Program-made: the position numbers and the translations under genes
DNA from: Oceanospirillum sanctuarii
GTDB lineage: Bacteria > Pseudomonadota > Gammaproteobacteria > Pseudomonadales > Halomonadaceae
Direction: 5' to 3'
Assembly (NCBI RefSeq): GCF_002150805.1
Contig: NZ_MTBA01000007.1
Span: 144,025-208,024, forward strand
Length of the DNA stretch: 64,000 nt
Part shown: positions 62,861-64,000 of the stretch, piece after piece
Layout: every line of letters starts with the position of its first letter
Position numbering within the stretch: the first letter of the stretch is position 1
The notes under the pieces: model-generated
Seen by the model: only the letters and a program-made list of their open reading frames with translations
What the model was told of the DNA's origin: nothing
Database searches by the model: none

Positions 62861-64000
<1,140 letters not shown>

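Overview
The window is a gammaproteobacterial chromosome segment of roughly 50% GC. Its gene families (TRAP and TAXI transporters, an E. coli-like mhp meta-cleavage route, an NhaR-like LysR regulator, rimK, yghU, a small 4.5S RNA gene, many c-di-GMP enzymes) suggest a marine, aromatic-degrading member of the Oceanospirillales. That assignment is inference from gene content, not from a marker gene.

Layout. 1-8.0 kb: a YbjN-like protein, then a TAXI-type TRAP transporter (binding protein plus fused permease) followed by a DctB/DctD-like two-component pair. A good sigma-54 promoter with an adjacent dyad precedes the binding-protein gene. 8.0-11.0 kb: a leftward rimK cluster (retropepsin-like protein, RimK glutamate ligase, AstE/aspartoacylase-like hydrolase). 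11.2-19.0 kb: a diguanylate cyclase, the SRP 4.5S RNA, an AT-rich leucine-rich-repeat lipoprotein, an M20 amidohydrolase, an HDOD protein, a solute-binding protein and an alpha/beta hydrolase. 19.0-30.9 kb: an aromatic catabolic island. A leftward TRAP transporter with a universal stress protein faces a rightward mhp-type pathway (MhpB dioxygenase, two-component flavin monooxygenase, MhpC, MhpD, MhpF, MhpE) with an IclR regulator inside it. Three perfect copies of the 15-bp site GTGCAC-N3-GTGCAC lie in the two control regions of this island and tie it together.

30.9-43.1 kb: a CHASE-GGDEF cyclase, a stand-alone STAS protein, an AEC permease, an Old Yellow Enzyme, a YghU-like GST, and a large signalling pair with overlapping genes (REC-PAS-GGDEF-EAL and a 1601-aa hybrid kinase). 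43.8-48.6 kb: an NhaR-like regulator and a TetR-controlled ybhGFSR-like ABC export operon. 48.8-52.9 kb: a small conserved-looking protein and a periplasmic binding protein paired with a GGDEF-EAL receptor.

53.3-64.0 kb: a type I secretion locus of unusual design. It encodes an outer-membrane factor carrying extra C-terminal domains, a regulator with an N-terminal HTH and an ATPase domain, a single 1301-aa polypeptide holding two complete ABC exporter halves, an HlyD adaptor, and the start of a very acidic secreted protein with (DA)n and (SD)n repeats that runs off the window. This locus is the best candidate for a little-described system. Four c-di-GMP turnover proteins elsewhere in the window make c-di-GMP-controlled surface attachment a reasonable guess, but no LapD or LapG homologue is visible here.
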